DNA of 64,000 nucleotides from Yponomeuta sedellus (GCA_934045075.1 OW203736.1:21367805-21431804); one strand, 5' to 3'. Counted from the first letter of the stretch, positions 20,231 through 31,072 are shown. Notes: generated from the sequence alone by a model not told the origin. Numbers and translations: made by a program.

Positions 20231-20367
20231 CTGTTGGGGAGAATGAGACAAAGTTCAGTTATACGAAGAAATAGGTGCTAGGTTCGATTGTGGTATATAT
20301 CTTTCCATTCCGGCTTATTTTTTACATGAGAATAGATAGGTACATAACAAAAAAATGATTACATAGA

Positions 20368-20595
20368 AGGTCTATATGTCCCCACTGTTGGGGCACGGGT
20401 CTCTTCCTGCAACGCAGGAAGGTTAGGCCATACTCCACGGGGGCCAAGTCCGAGTTTGTTGTACGCTCAGATCTTCTATGATCTGAGGTTGTAAGACACT
20501 GGCGGGCCTTACGTCAGAAATTATCAAGCCGCCCTTAAAGCCTCTGACATGGCTTAACGATATGACATGTCTTTGCATGACAGCCTAGATCAAAA
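20368..20595 (+). repeat. Rep-A copy with small insertion
   Basis: TATGTCCCCACTGTTGGGGC through GACATGGCTTAACG; about 20 extra bases (CGCTCAGATCTTCTATGATC) interrupt it near 20465. Confidence 0.8.
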
Positions 20596-20724
20596 TCAAG
20601 ACCATACAAATCGGTTTAGCAGTTCTTGACTTGTAATTAGTGTAACTAATCCGACTTTGTTTCATAAAGGCAGATTAACTTTGTTAGAGATTATGTAATG
20701 TATAAAAATGTCATCCAAATGTTG

Positions 20725-20820
20725 TTTGGAAGAGATCACTTTTAGTGGTAAGTCCGCCGTCTGTACTCTTAAGTTAAGAAGTATCTGTCTAATTTCCTTT
20801 TTTATGTACAACAAAGTTCT
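20725..20820 (+). mobile_element. Rep-G LINE 3' tail
   Basis: AGAGATCACTTTTAGTGGTA, GTCCGCCGTCTGTACTC, TTTATGTACAACAAAG. A Rep-A-like fragment (TTATCAACCCTGGTATGTCC) follows. Confidence 0.7.
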
Positions 20821-20834
20821 GTTATCAACCCTGG

Positions 20835-21010
20835 TATGTCCCCACAGCTGGGGTCCATATCATGTCACAGTGATTATTATCGAATTCCTCCAAAACGGCT
20901 GCACCGAATTTTATTAACTTTTATGTATATTTAGTAGGTCTCACAATGGGTCGTAGGCTAATTAATATGGCAAAACAACGTTTGCGGCGTCAGTTCGTAA
21001 TTTATAACAA
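20835..21010 (+). repeat. Unclassified repeat remnant
   Basis: ATCGAATTCCTCCAAAACGG..GCACCGAATTTTATTAAC and AAACAACGTTTGCGGCGTCA resemble the end of a widespread lepidopteran repeat by memory only. 21010-21340 is unassigned. Confidence 0.35.
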
Positions 21011-21354
21011 CGTTGCGAACCCGAAAACTCCTGGAAAGGTCCAAAAAACTGAGAGAGCGTGCCGAAAGAACGTGCATCGTAAAGCGTCTTAAAATAGCCG
21101 TTCTCGTAAAGTAAACCGAATGCAAGGTAAGCTTGTCGGAGGCCGGCTATAAGCGGCCGGACCGAAATAGAAAACAATCGGACAATGGACGCGGATAAAG
21201 GTGCGACACGGGGGTTACGAGTATTTCTGGTGCGGCGTGCGCTGGGCGCTGACTTGCGTGCTTAGAAGCGGCATAGAGGTCAGTGGAACTACGCCTTTTT
21301 TAGTGACCCGGCGGATAAGTATGCCGTAATAATTGTGAATTTTGACTTACAATA

Positions 21355-21545
21355 TTTGACCAATTACAACCAAGGTCTCAGGTTTGATCAAACTAGGAAA
21401 CGAACTTTTCTATGTATTTATCTATGTATTTATTGTATTAAATCTATCCTCGAGTTAGCACCTATAACACAAGTCATTTAGTTGTACTTAGTATAGGGCT
21501 AACGAGATCTGTGTAATATGTCCATGAATATTTATTATTATTATA
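21355..21545 (+). repeat. Rep-E SINE body
   Basis: AAACTAGGAAACGAACTTTT through GGGCTAACGAGATCTGTGTA and TTTATTATTA; the tRNA-like head is lost. Confidence 0.75.
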
Positions 21546-21604
21546 TTATAAGTTTCGACATTTTATTAATTCATTATTTATAAATGAATATGCGGCAAGC
21601 TGAA

Positions 21605-21680
21605 AACAGGGCACTATGGCGCTCATTAGGAGAGGGCTATGTCCAGCAGTGGACTAACATATAGCCTGAAGAAGAAGAAG
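21605..21680 (-). repeat. Rep-B tail
   Basis: GCTCATTAGGAGAGGGCTAT, GTCCAGCAGTGGAC, AGCCTGAAGAAGAAGAAG. Confidence 0.75.
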
Positions 21681-21684
21681 AAAT

Positions 21685-22040
21685 GAAAATACATACATAA
21701 ACTCACGCCTGTATCCCAGAGGGGTAGGCAGAGACCAGGGTCTGCCATTTGCCACGATCCTAACAGATCACCTTCGCTTCATCAAAGTTCATAAGTCGTT
21801 GCATGCACGAAAGCCGGCTCCGGGTACTTTTTGTCTTCCCCCTTGCTAATACATCCCTTATTTGGTCGATGAATGTCTGTATGGGACGTCCCTTACCAGC
21901 CCTTCCACACACATTCGCAATATATATTTCTCTTTCAATCCACAACGTTCTCTAATCAGACTATTGCGTATCCTGTCATTCAAAGTAACACCACACATAC
22001 TTCTCAAGGACCTCATTTCTACTGCATTAATTCTACTAAA
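21685..22040 (-). mobile_element. Rep-F LINE ORF end with 3' UTR
   Basis: The minus strand reads GKGRPIQTFIDQIRDVLARG, then KTKSTRSRLSCMQRLMNFDE and AKVIC, the C-terminal region of this LINE's reverse-transcriptase ORF, interrupted. It covers the most coding sequence of any Rep-F copy here. Confidence 0.75.
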
Positions 22041-22089
22041 AAATAATATTTATTTAAAGGAATGGTTAGGATGGCTTCACTTTTGTGCT

Positions 22090-22195
22090 TATATTCGATA
22101 TCAACCCTTGTATGACCCACTGCTGGGGAACTAACTCATCCTGCACCTGACCGCTCTTGTTGCTTAACCCAAGTGATTAATTCGCTTCAATAAAT
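22090..22195 (+). repeat. Rep-A fragments
   Basis: ATCAACCCTTGTATGACCCA then CATCCTGCACCTGACCGCTC, with the middle deleted. 22196-22630 is unassigned. Confidence 0.6.
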
Positions 22196-22635
22196 GTCGA
22201 AGCCTTTAGTGTGTTGGAAAAACGATCCTAGACGTTTATGCAGCTGTCGTTGCGCCGTCAAAACTTCTAACAGTCCACATTTTCAGCATTTGCAACCGCG
22301 AGCGTTTCTCTACCGACGGCGTAACGTACAGCCACTAAATTAATCCGGATTGGGCCAAACGGCGCCAAGATCCGCCCCACGAACCGTAAATATAAAATAC
22401 CGCATATTTAACTCTCCCTCGACGCATAAACTCGCCAGAGCAAGCAGAACGTGCCAAAATATAAGTCAATCACTATAGACCCTTTGACGCTTTTACGTTT
22501 AGCGATGGGATGCTCGGTACCATTTAAAACTATAAAGAAATGCTGACATTGGAACTCAGTTTTAGGAGCGACTAATCTTATGTTTGTTTTTTTGACACTC
22601 TTTCTTAAAAATGAAATTAACAAGTAACGCCCAGA

Positions 22636-23175
22636 AGCTCTATTTTTGAATCACTCGTCTCGCGTCGAGCGCTCGATTTCTACTGATTTTCGTTCGACAT
22701 ACGAAATTCCGTATTTTTTAATCACTCGACTGCAACGAATGGTCCTTACCACTCGTCTCGTATGTCGATCGATAGATTAATTGTCAAAATTTGTGTTAAT
22801 TTCAAATCGAGGAGTTTGTGCTTTTGTGCCGAATTTATTTTTTGTTTCGACATTTTCGAACAAAAACAAACCAAAGTGTTATTATTTACGATGTAAGACT
22901 AGTGTTTTGTTGGTTTTGCAACTAAAGGCAAAGATTTTTCATCTAAACAGCCAATAAAACGAAATATTTTACGTTCCGTTTCCGTTACGGTAGATTCCGG
23001 TTTTTGTAATTTCTGCGTGGAACGGATAAAATACAATACTTCAAATTGTACTGGCAACACTTCAGGCGAACGATTCAAAAATACGAAAAAACGAGATCAT
23101 GCGACTTAGAAGACGAGTGTGACTTATGTCGCATTCGACGATACAATTTCATACGAGTGATTCAAAAATAGAGCT
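22636..23175. mobile_element. 540-bp TIR element with 5-bp target duplication
   Basis: Ends are inverted repeats beginning AGCTCTATTTTTGAATCACT (at least 22 bp exact). CCAGA flanks both sides (22631-22635 and 23176-23180). The interior has no long open frame, so it is non-autonomous. The superfamily is not clear from the termini. Confidence 0.85.
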
Positions 23176-23189
23176 CCAGATCAGTGACG

Positions 23190-23395
23190 CTGAATCGGGT
23201 GTATTCAGCTCTAGATCTAGGCGAAAGTTTGTGAGTGCGTATGTTTCTTACTGCTTCACGTGTAAACGGCTAGAGCGATTTTAATAAAATTTGGTATGGA
23301 GTTAGCTGACACCCTGGATTAACATATAGGCTACGTTTTACTGCGGGAAAATATCTTATTCTCATGAAAAAATCGATAAACCGCGGCTGGTCTGA
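23190..23395 (-). repeat. Rep-I copy
   Basis: GTGAGTGCGTATGTTTCTTA through GGAGTTAGCTGACACCCTGG to AAACCGCGG, the reverse of 2258-2465. Confidence 0.65.
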
Positions 23396-23397
23396 CA

Positions 23398-23530
23398 TAT
23401 AATATGGCAGTCGTTAATCCATGTCAAAGGCTTTACGGGAGGCTTGATAACTTCTGACAGTAAGGCCCGCCACTGTCTTACAATCGTCCACCAACCCGGA
23501 CTTGGCCCCCGTGGTGGAGTATGGCTGTCC
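23398..23530 (-). repeat. Rep-A fragment
   Basis: GGCAGTCGTTAATCCATGTC through CTTGGCCCCCGTGGTGGAGT, in reverse. Confidence 0.8.
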
Positions 23531-23779
23531 CTTACGGGTGTACGCTTTTGGCGAGTCTATTCTATTGTACCTATATGTAAAGCATAAGGATGTTCTAAAG
23601 CATGCTTAAAATGCAAGCTATAAAATTAGGCTGGGTAGTGCCGTCTCACATCTTGCTACGTACTCGTCGTAACGGCGCGTCGGTAAAGCGTAGGTAGATA
23701 TGTCATATCAAACTAACTATAGGTTGTCATATAATACCTTAACATTCACACATCTTGATAAAACATTTTTTTTAATGGA

Positions 23780-24194
23780 ACTGAAGACGGTGTTGGTTTG
23801 GACATGTGGAGAGGATGAAGGAAGAAAGATTGACGAAACAAATATATACAGCGAATGTGAGTGGAAGGCCTGGTAAGGGACGTGCCAGGCGGACATACAT
23901 CAACCAAATAGGAGATGTATTAGCAAAAAGGAAGATAACGGGAAGATTAGTTATAAGATTTTAGTTGTAAGACTTTTGCTGTGCCCGACAGGGTCCATAG
24001 TGATACACTTAACTGTAATTTAAGATCTTACCAAACTTATGGCTGTAATAAAGTATTGAGTAAAAAGTACCCGGAACCGGCGTGCGTGCATGCAACGACT
24101 TATGAACGTTGATGAAGCGAAGGTGATCTGTCAGGATCGTGGCAAGTGGCAGTCCCTGGTCTCTGCCTACCCCTTTGGGATACAGGCGTGAGGT
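23780..24194 (+). mobile_element. Rep-F LINE 3' end
   Basis: GGTTTGGACATGTGGAGAGG, then AAGGGACGTGCCAGGCGGAC and GTTGATGAAGCGAAGGTGAT to GGGATACAGGCGTGAGGTTA. The coding end of an RTE-like LINE leads straight into the ATGT tract, showing the microsatellite began as its tail. About 100 bases of other sequence interrupt it near 23945-24050. Confidence 0.75.
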
Positions 24195-24350
24195 TATGTA
24201 TGTATGTATGTATGTATGTATGTATGTATGTATGTATGTATGTATGTATGTATGTATGTATGTATGTATGTATGTATGTATGTATGTATGTATGTATGTA
24301 TGTATGTATGTATGTATGTATGTATGTATGTATGTATGTATGTATGTATG

Positions 24351-24381
<31 letters not shown>

Positions 24382-24394
24382 GTATGTATGTATG
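24195..24394. repeat. (TATG)n microsatellite, about 200 bp
   Basis: Perfect except for one substitution near 24381. It is the expanded 3' tail of the Rep-F copy; frames here are artefacts. Confidence 0.95.
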
Positions 24395-24704
24395 AAGATG
24401 GATTTCTACTGACACTTAACATTCGTCAAAGCAATAATAACATTAAGAAATTGGCTCGCAAAGTCACAACGGTTCTACGATTCTACGCAAAAAATTACAA
24501 GTAGCCGGAAAACAAACAAGAAAAAATCAAGCCGGTGCGTCAACCGTAGAGGTGTGGCAAATACCTACTTTTCAGCGCCAAAATTTCACAAATATATGGA
24601 CTTTGTACTGTGCTTTAAAATAAATTGGTTGCATTGAAATATACATCTGAATTCGATTAGAAGCATTCGAACGATTCGAAATGATGAAACGAAATTACTT
24701 TATC
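24395..24704. other. Intron, nothing recognised
   Basis: AT-rich, no element or coding signal named. Confidence 0.5.
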
Positions 24705-24880
24705 TTTTAGGTTTTGTGTAGTTATAGTGGCAATACCACTCGCGAAACTGGAAGGAAATCATCGTGAGGAAACTTAAGTTTCTGAGGTGTTCACATACCT
24801 CAGTGCTTGAAATTGCCAATGCGCAATGGGCACGCATGGTGATTAAGCCCGTATTCTCCCTTTGAGAGAAACGTATTTCT
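24705..24880 (+). repeat. Rep-H SINE copy
   Basis: AGTTATAGTGGCAATACCAC, GGAAATCATCGTGAGGAAAC, CATACCTCAGTGCTTGAAAT, ATTCTCCCTTTGAGAGAAAC. Confidence 0.8.
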
Positions 24881-24979
24881 TCTTCTTCGTCTTTTCCTCA
24901 TGGCTGAGGGACGTGACTATGGGGCAGCTTGCAGAAGCGGCGGAAACATATAGGCTTGCTGATTATTCAAATTTAACTA

Positions 24980-25075
24980 TTGAGATCACTTTTAGTTATA
25001 AGAGCGTTATCTACATTCTGAGGTCAAGACATATCCGTGCCATTTCATTTTTTATGCTGTATAAAGTGTAGTCTA
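24980..25075 (+). mobile_element. Rep-G LINE 3' tail, diverged
   Basis: TTGAGATCACTTTTAGTTAT and CATTTTTTATGCTGTATAAAG correspond to other copies. Confidence 0.55.
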
Positions 25076-25137
25076 TTTTTATTTAATTCTTTTTCAGATG
25101 ATTAGATCTGTTCTTAAAAAAAAAATTACGACGGAAG

Positions 25138-25180
25138 ATTGAAGCTCTGTTATTGATCAAGTAACAGAGCTTTAACCTTT
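25138..25180. repeat. Short inverted repeat
   Basis: AAGCTCTGTTA and TAACAGAGCTT flank a 9-base loop. A Rep-C tail fragment follows at 25200-25250. Confidence 0.7.
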
Positions 25181-25332
25181 CGTCCTTAAAAGCTGGCTCA
25201 CATTTTTAAAAACCTATTTAGAGGCTAAAAATTCCGCCCATACCAATGGTTCACATTTGTCTGTTGCTTTTTATTCCGGTAAATTTAAAAATACGTAACA
25301 GAAAATGTATTGGGAAATGTAATGGGAAAGAT

Positions 25333-25488
25333 AAAAAGTACCCGGAACCGGAGTGCGTGCATGCAACGACTTATGAACGTTGATGAAGCGAAGGTGATCT
25401 GTCAGGATCGTGGCAAGTGGCAGTCCCTGGTCTCTGCCTACCCCTTTGGGATACAGGCGTGAGGTTATGTATGTATGTAGAAAATGTA
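25333..25488 (+). mobile_element. Rep-F LINE tail, near twin of 24054-24209
   Basis: From AAAAAGTACCCGGAACCGG to GAGGTTATGTATGTATGTA the two copies differ at about one base; here the ATGT tract is only three units. Confidence 0.85.
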
Positions 25489-25489
25489 T

Positions 25490-25735
25490 TTTAAATACCT
25501 ATTTAGAGGCTAAAAATTCCACCCATGCCGGGATTCGAACCCGCGACCTCTGGCTATCCGTGCCAGCGCTCTTTCCAATTGAGCTAAAGGGCGACTCACC
25601 GGCTCGGCATCAGTGAAATTTCGAACCTCTTTACACTATTCTCTGTATTACGTACAGGCAGCGACATCTGGCTTAAGTAAATTGCATCACTTACAGCCCC
25701 GACTACCTACTTTGCAGTTTTGTGCTTTGCAGCTT
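25490..25735 (-). repeat. Rep-C copy, full unit
   Basis: In reverse: upstream body GTAGTCGGGGCTGTAAGTGA..GATGTCGCTGCCTGTACG, tRNA-like part with A and B boxes, then the TTTTTAGCCTCTAAATAGG tail. A small extra (GGCTC) interrupts it near 25603. Confidence 0.85.
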
Positions 25736-25859
25736 TAGTAATCAACAAAAATCGATCTTGTGCAGCCTATATCCTGCACAAATTAGCAATTTCAGAGCAT
25801 GAGAAGTGAAAATGTAATTAAAGGTAGAGCTTACAGCCTAGGGCTAGATGGAGACCAAA

Positions 25860-25975
25860 ACGGTCAAACTCAGTGCAGGACGCCTATCAGCTAACTGTAA
25901 CGACGATAGGCGGCAGATTACTGTAAGCGGCTGGAAAGAGATATAGTGCCAGCCTATGTCCAGCACTAGACGAAT
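25860..25975 (+). mobile_element. LINE 3' end remnant
   Basis: ACGCCTATCAGCTAACTGTA and CCAGCCTATGTCCAGCACTA. An inverse relative lies at 27178-27300. Confidence 0.45.
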
Positions 25976-25983
25976 TCTTTATT

Positions 25984-26176
25984 AGGCTAGGCGCCCAAGG
26001 GTTACTTTCGTCACCGTGGCTGTTTCGCCACTCCGTAGATTTGCATGGAGATGCGCGAAATGTCACTTAATTGTAACGTCTTAACATGCGCGCATCTCCA
26101 TACATATCCACGGTCTTGATAAGAGCGACGAAACAGTCACGGTGACAAAAGTAACCCGTGCGCGCCTAGCCCTAAA
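25984..26176. mobile_element. Palindromic MITE of about 190 bp
   Basis: GGCTAGGCGCCCAAGGGTTA and its inverse AAAGTAACCCGTGCGCGCCT bound it; GCATGGAGATGCGCG and CGCGCATCTCCATAC are the inner arms. A piece of the same end recurs at about 26192-26210. The target duplication is unclear. Confidence 0.75.
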
Positions 26177-26394
26177 CAATAAAGTATAAGGCTAGGCGCG
26201 CGAAACATTAAGCAGGACATTTTGGGGGCTCAATACTTAAAACCTATGTATTTAATTATTTTGTTTTCGTGCTTTACAGTTTATTTATTTTTTACCTGTG
26301 TGTTTTATGCTTTCTCTGTTAATTTTTATTTGTAATGGTTTTGTGTATGTGTTTTTTGTTTTATCTTAGGTATTATGTCGTCAAATAAATACAT

Positions 26395-26482
26395 TTTCTT
26401 TCTTTCTTGCATTACATCAGAAACAATATGTACAAAGGCGAGCTTATCTCTGCAAAATAATCTTCCAGCAAATCTTCTAGAG
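26395..26482 (-). mobile_element. Rep-G-like LINE tail
   Basis: ATGTACAAAGGCGAGCTTAT then CTTCCAGCAAATCTTC, as at 1705-1815. Confidence 0.55.
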
Positions 26483-26574
26483 CAGCAGAAAAAACAGGTC
26501 CACGTGTACAAAATAAACTTCAAAGACTGCAACCCCATAACAATAACCTAAGCAGAAATAATACACCACATAGA

Positions 26575-26842
26575 CAAAATAAGATTGACAAAACAAATAT
26601 ATATTGCAAATGTGAGTGGAAGGGCTGGTAAGGGACGTCCCAGGCGGCCTACATCGACCAAATAGGGGATGTATTACCAAAGGGGAAGACAAAAAGTTCC
26701 CGGAACCGGCGTGCATGCATGCAACGATTTATGAACGTTGATGAAGCGAAGGTGATCTTTCAGGATCGTGGCAAGTGGCAGTCCCTGGTCTCTGCCTATC
26801 CCTCTGGGATACAGGCGTGAGGCTATGTATGTAGGTATGCAT
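26575..26842 (+). mobile_element. Rep-F LINE 3' end
   Basis: AAATAAGATTGACAAAACAA, GGGACGTCCCAGGCGGCCTA, CTGGGATACAGGCGTGAGGC and a two-unit ATGT tail. Confidence 0.8.
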
Positions 26843-27177
26843 TTTGACAGCACAATCAAGGGCTGCATTTCCTATGCTTACGTAGGTAACTCTACGCCTC
26901 CAGCGGCATGTTTCCGTCAATACTGGCTGTTGCGCTAATAATTACGCCAACAGACCCCAGGGCGTGTTGATGTTCTACATCAATGTAACTTTATTAGCGT
27001 ATTTTTGTTTTGTTTACATTGACCGTGTGCCAATTTCATGCTCTTAGAGAAATCGCGCTGAGCGGCCATCGTTACACCTTCGGTTTTCCTCGTGCGAAAT
27101 TAGGGCCGTTCTAAAAAACACTCTAGCTTTGTGATGGCTCTTGAGTGCGTTGTCAAAATATGGGATGATCAATCAAT

Positions 27178-27440
27178 CAGACCGCGTCCGTCTACTGATG
27201 GACATAGGGCTACCCCAAGTCATGCCACCCAGCCGCTTTCAGTTGCCTCCTATCGTCGGTTCAGCTATCTGTTAGGCGTCCTTCACTGCGTTTCCCGTTT
27301 GTAGTCTCCCACGATGACCATCGGTTCTTCGGTGACCATCACACTGCCATTAGAATTTGAAATGGACACTTAGTTTGAACTGTAACGTTCATTAAGCCGC
27401 AGCTTCTGCGCTACTTTGAATAAAACCTTTTCATTTCATT
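27178..27440. mobile_element. LINE 3' end remnants
   Basis: 27178-27300 is the inverse of 25860-25975. 27355-27440 holds GAAATGGACACTTAGTTTGA and GCGCTACTTTGAATAAAACC, as at 19425-19795. 26843-27177 shows nothing. Confidence 0.45.
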
Positions 27441-27479
27441 TCTACTTGCTAATCAAGAATAAACTCATGATTATATTCT

Positions 27480-27600
27480 TTTTAATGCACTAACCCGTGC
27501 CATTAGCTCAGTTGGGAGAGCGCTAGCACGGTTAGCCACAGGTCGCGGGCTCGAGTCCCGGCATTTGTGGAATTTTTAGCCTCTTAATAGGTTTTTAAAG
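27480..27600 (+). repeat. Rep-C copy, tRNA-like part and tail
   Basis: CCATTAGCTCAGTTGGGAGA, GGTTAGCCACAGGTCGCGGG, then TTTTTAGCCTCTTAATAGGT. Confidence 0.8.
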
Positions 27601-27689
27601 AATAAACTCATACAATAGGAGACAATAGTGAGATTCTGTAAGTCTTAACACCTTAGATTCTCTAAGGCTAAGAGAACGGTGATAGTCTT

Positions 27690-27950
27690 TTTTTGAGTGG
27701 TTCACAAAACTGTACGTTCGGCAAAACCTCAGAACACAATGATTTGAGGTTACAACCTACTGCAAAGCTGCACGTTTCAGACGAGAAAAAACGCTGTAGA
27801 ATCGCGCATTTTTTCGCGGGGCTAGCTGAGCCTCGGAAATGCACTGGCCGCCAATGTTTTCCGCAAAGCAGCAGCGCGATGTTTATAAAGAGCGCCGCGG
27901 CGAAACGTGGACAGTCGCCTTCACCCACTTAGCCGGCCGTGAGGGTTATT
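27690..27950. other. CpG-rich segment with TATA-like site
   Basis: 27780-27930 is GC- and CpG-rich in an AT-rich intron, with TTTATAAA at about 27881. Open on both strands, but the peptides are unrecognised. It could be an alternative promoter or first exon, or an unknown element. Confidence 0.25.
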
Positions 27951-28354
27951 AAAACAAATTACTCACAAAGTCGCGAAAAGTTGCCAGTGTACACAAATTA
28001 TCTAGCTAACAGCCGTTTAGTTTTCACATTTAATAGGTCAAATTGAGCCCCCGGAAAAGACGCAGGGTATTAATTTGAGCACGTTCTAACATTTTATATA
28101 CTTGTCCAACCGTGTATTTAACTTTTGACAGATCAATTTAGTGACGTTTTCGAAGTTGTAGATTCGATTATTTAGGATTATCGATTTTAATTATATTGAA
28201 GTTTTAATCAATTGTTAGCTATTTTATTTGGATGTTTTTTTATAGCTTGCCTGCCTGAGTGTGATAAATTAAAAAGTACTGAACGAGTTTTCATATAATA
28301 TTTACTTAGGTATAATATTTAAACATTATTTCTTATAGTATACATCTTTGATAT

Positions 28355-28470
28355 ATAAACTGTACTCGCCACTTCAGTCTACCCGAGACCACGGCAACTG
28401 TAACGCTGCCGAAACGTCGGGAATAAGGTAATTACGTGTTACCTAATAAATAATCGCGATTTGACCCGTT
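28355..28470 (+). repeat. Repeat with CTGCCGAAACGTCGGGAAT
   Basis: GAGACCACGGCAACTGTAAC then GCTGCCGAAACGTCGGGAAT; a related GACGTTTCGG motif is at about 57399. 27951-28354 and 28471-28970 are AT-rich and unassigned. Confidence 0.4.
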
Positions 28471-28974
28471 TAATATATAACTATGTATGAGTATCGCGAA
28501 TCATTAGATTATACTAAATAATAATAGATCAATAAATCTTTATAATTGCATTCTATCAGTAGATATTCCAATAACAATTAATTTCATATGTTTATTAACC
28601 CATTTATCATCGTCCATGGGCCTGTATATATTACTTATAAAGTTCATTAGGGAAAATGATATTAAGTTATAATAGGAGTTGTATTAAACGTGTACTTGGG
28701 TTTAAAAAATATGTATTATTTTAGTTTAAGGCAGGTACTCATCGTTTATTTTATATTGTTTCAGAGTTGCTGTAGATAGAAACTTCATTTAGTTTACACT
28801 GCATAGTTCAAAGTCTTCTTAAAGAAAACAAATCAAATAGTTATATAATAGTACATTTTTGTTAAAAAGGGTCTGAGGCCAGATAATACAATTATGGACG
28901 TCTTAAACATAAGTTTGATTTGTATACTTAAGGATGTAGTGACTAGAATTGAGAAAGGAATGTTACGTTGGATT

Positions 28975-29370
28975 TGAAGAAATAAAGATTGACAAAACAA
29001 ATATATCGAGCGAGCGTCGCTGGAGAGGGGCGGTTAGGGATATATGTTTCAGGCGGATATACTAAGACTAAATAGGCCTGTTTATCCACTCACTAAAAAA
29101 CTTAAGAACTGATTGAAACACAACTTCTGAAACACTATTAGATATATATTACCACTGATAGAACACACCAAACAAAGGTTAATCAAGATATATATACCTT
29201 TTACTGAGACACAAACCTACTGCAATGTAGATAAAAGACAAAGTGCCTTCTATTGATGGAAAAAAGAAGTAAAGAAATATAAATTCTGGATGACCTACAA
29301 AAGCCGTTAAACAAGGCCTTGGTTCCTGCCTACCCCTCCGGGTTACAGGCTTGAGTTTATGTTGTGCGTT
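28975..29370 (+). mobile_element. Rep-F LINE 3' end, interrupted
   Basis: AATAAAGATTGACAAAACAA..GGGCGGTTAGGG..TTTCAGGCGGATATAC and later CTGCCTACCCCTCCGGGTTA, with about 200 unrelated bases between. Confidence 0.55.
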
Positions 29371-30020
29371 TTATGCTTAGGGTCTTATTAAAAAAAACAT
29401 GATTCTTTAAAAAAATCCTCAGAGGCAGTTTAAATAGTCTGTGTTAAAGAAAAAAACTTAACCAACAGCGATGATTTAAATTGTCTCCCAAGAGTCTTTC
29501 AGAGTAATTGTGTTTTTACGAACAACACCGTTAGTTTTTAATTAAAATTTATAATTTTAGTATCATAATTTCTTTTCAGAAATTGAGTAGGTACTTACGG
29601 AAAAACAAAACTTTTTCTACCACTAAGCAAACCTTTTACTCACTGACAAACAGACCCATAAAATTTCCTATGTACATTAGGATTTCGTTTCACCCTGTAT
29701 AATGTGAAGGCGGGGCAACAAATTATAGAGTCGCCGAACCAATACGCCTGGTGGTCTGTTCCAAACACGTAATACCTTCCAACTACAGGTCACCAGTGTC
29801 GGCAGCGGCCCCACTTCATCCGAGCAATATATCTTGATGTGATGACGGACAATGTTCGCAAGCACGCGCGCCGGTTATTTTAGACGCTATTATACTACGT
29901 CGGCGGCGGTAATGCGGTGAAACGTTTGTTCTAAGGCACAACGCTCCGGTTCGACGCCCGCTGGCAAGCTGACTTTATTTCTAAGCAGGCAACGAACGTT
30001 TGTGAAGTTTCAGCAGCTCT
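29371..30020. other. Intron, one unassigned open stretch
   Basis: 29680-29865 is open on the minus strand with no recognised domain; GC content rises near 29880-29960. Nothing else. Confidence 0.35.
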
Positions 30021-30024
30021 TCGA

Positions 30025-30215
30025 TATCAACCCTTTTATGTACCCACTGATGGGGCACGGGACTTTTCATACTCCACCACGGGGGCCAAGTCCGGGTTGG
30101 CGGAGGATTGTAAGACAGTGGCGGGCCTTACTGTCAGAAGTTATCAAGCCGCCCATAAGGCCTCTCTGACATGGCTTAACGACTGCCATTACATGACAAC
30201 CGGTACCAACGGCCG
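30025..30215 (+). repeat. Rep-A copy, 5' part
   Basis: TATCAACCCTTTTATGTACC through GACAACCGGTACCAACGGC. A Rep-A 3' part follows Rep-B at 30583-30765, but the two parts overlap, so this is not one simple split copy. Confidence 0.8.
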
Positions 30216-30289
30216 GGGACTTAATAGTTAGGACTTGGTAGTGTATCTATACTGCTTTTACTGCAAGTAGAACCTTAAACTTCTGTGTG

Positions 30290-30557
30290 TGGCTGTGTGG
30301 TGTCGGTCTAGAGAATAGCACCAACCCAAATTCTTCCCGCGGGTGTTGTAAAAGGCGACTAAGGGACACAAACCGGGGGGTGGGCTGCAGCGCCCCCTGC
30401 AGTACAATTCCACCAAACTGCGATCCCCAACCCGCATGCCCAGCGTGGGGATTATGGGCATTACCCCCCAATGATGGCACAACCTTGCGCTATGGGGCTC
30501 ATGAGGGGAGGGCTATGTCCAGCAGTGGACTAATATAGCCTGAAGAAGAAGAAGCTT
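30290..30557 (-). repeat. Rep-B copy, full length
   Basis: GCTGTGTGGTGTCGGTCTAG through GGGCTATGTCCAGCAGTGGA and GAAGAAGAAGAAG. Confidence 0.85.
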
Positions 30558-30582
30558 AAAAACTTGCAGCAAGATGACACAG

Positions 30583-30765
30583 TTAACGACTGCCACTACG
30601 CCAACCGACTGCGCCCACAGCTTCACGTACCTTTCGATCGGAAATATGCCACTAGCGGTAGCCATGGGACTGTCACCCATCCAGCTCCTGACCGCGCCTG
30701 TTGTTGCTTAACTCAAGCGATTGATTCCAATCACTCGGTTCCACCAGGTCACGAGCGGCTAAGAA
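30583..30765 (+). repeat. Rep-A copy, 3' part
   Basis: TTAACGACTGCCACTACGCC, TGACCGCGCCTGTTGTTGCT, TTGATTCCAATCACTCGGTT. Confidence 0.75.
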
Positions 30766-31072
30766 TAAAGGACATAAAATATGGTCTCTTTACACCTATT
30801 GTCCCATTTCCATCTGCGGCATGGTGTGTTTACAATATTCGCAAATAAATGTTGTGATACGCGCGCGGCTTGGCAACTGTTCAGGGAATACTTTGCATTT
30901 TTCGTATCAGTGATGGCTCGACGGTAAGGCTGGGGGCATACTATCGTAAATGATCGACAGTCGTGACTTAAGATACGTGGCTTATAATGTAAAAGTAGAC
31001 GGATAGACTTTATTGCACAACCAGAAACTAAAAAAAAGTATTAAATTTATAATTTCTTGAATGTAAGAAGCG

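Noticed and set aside
24009..24422. 137-codon frame with the same repeat
   Set aside because: Again the ATGT tract plus flanking LINE tail, not a gene.
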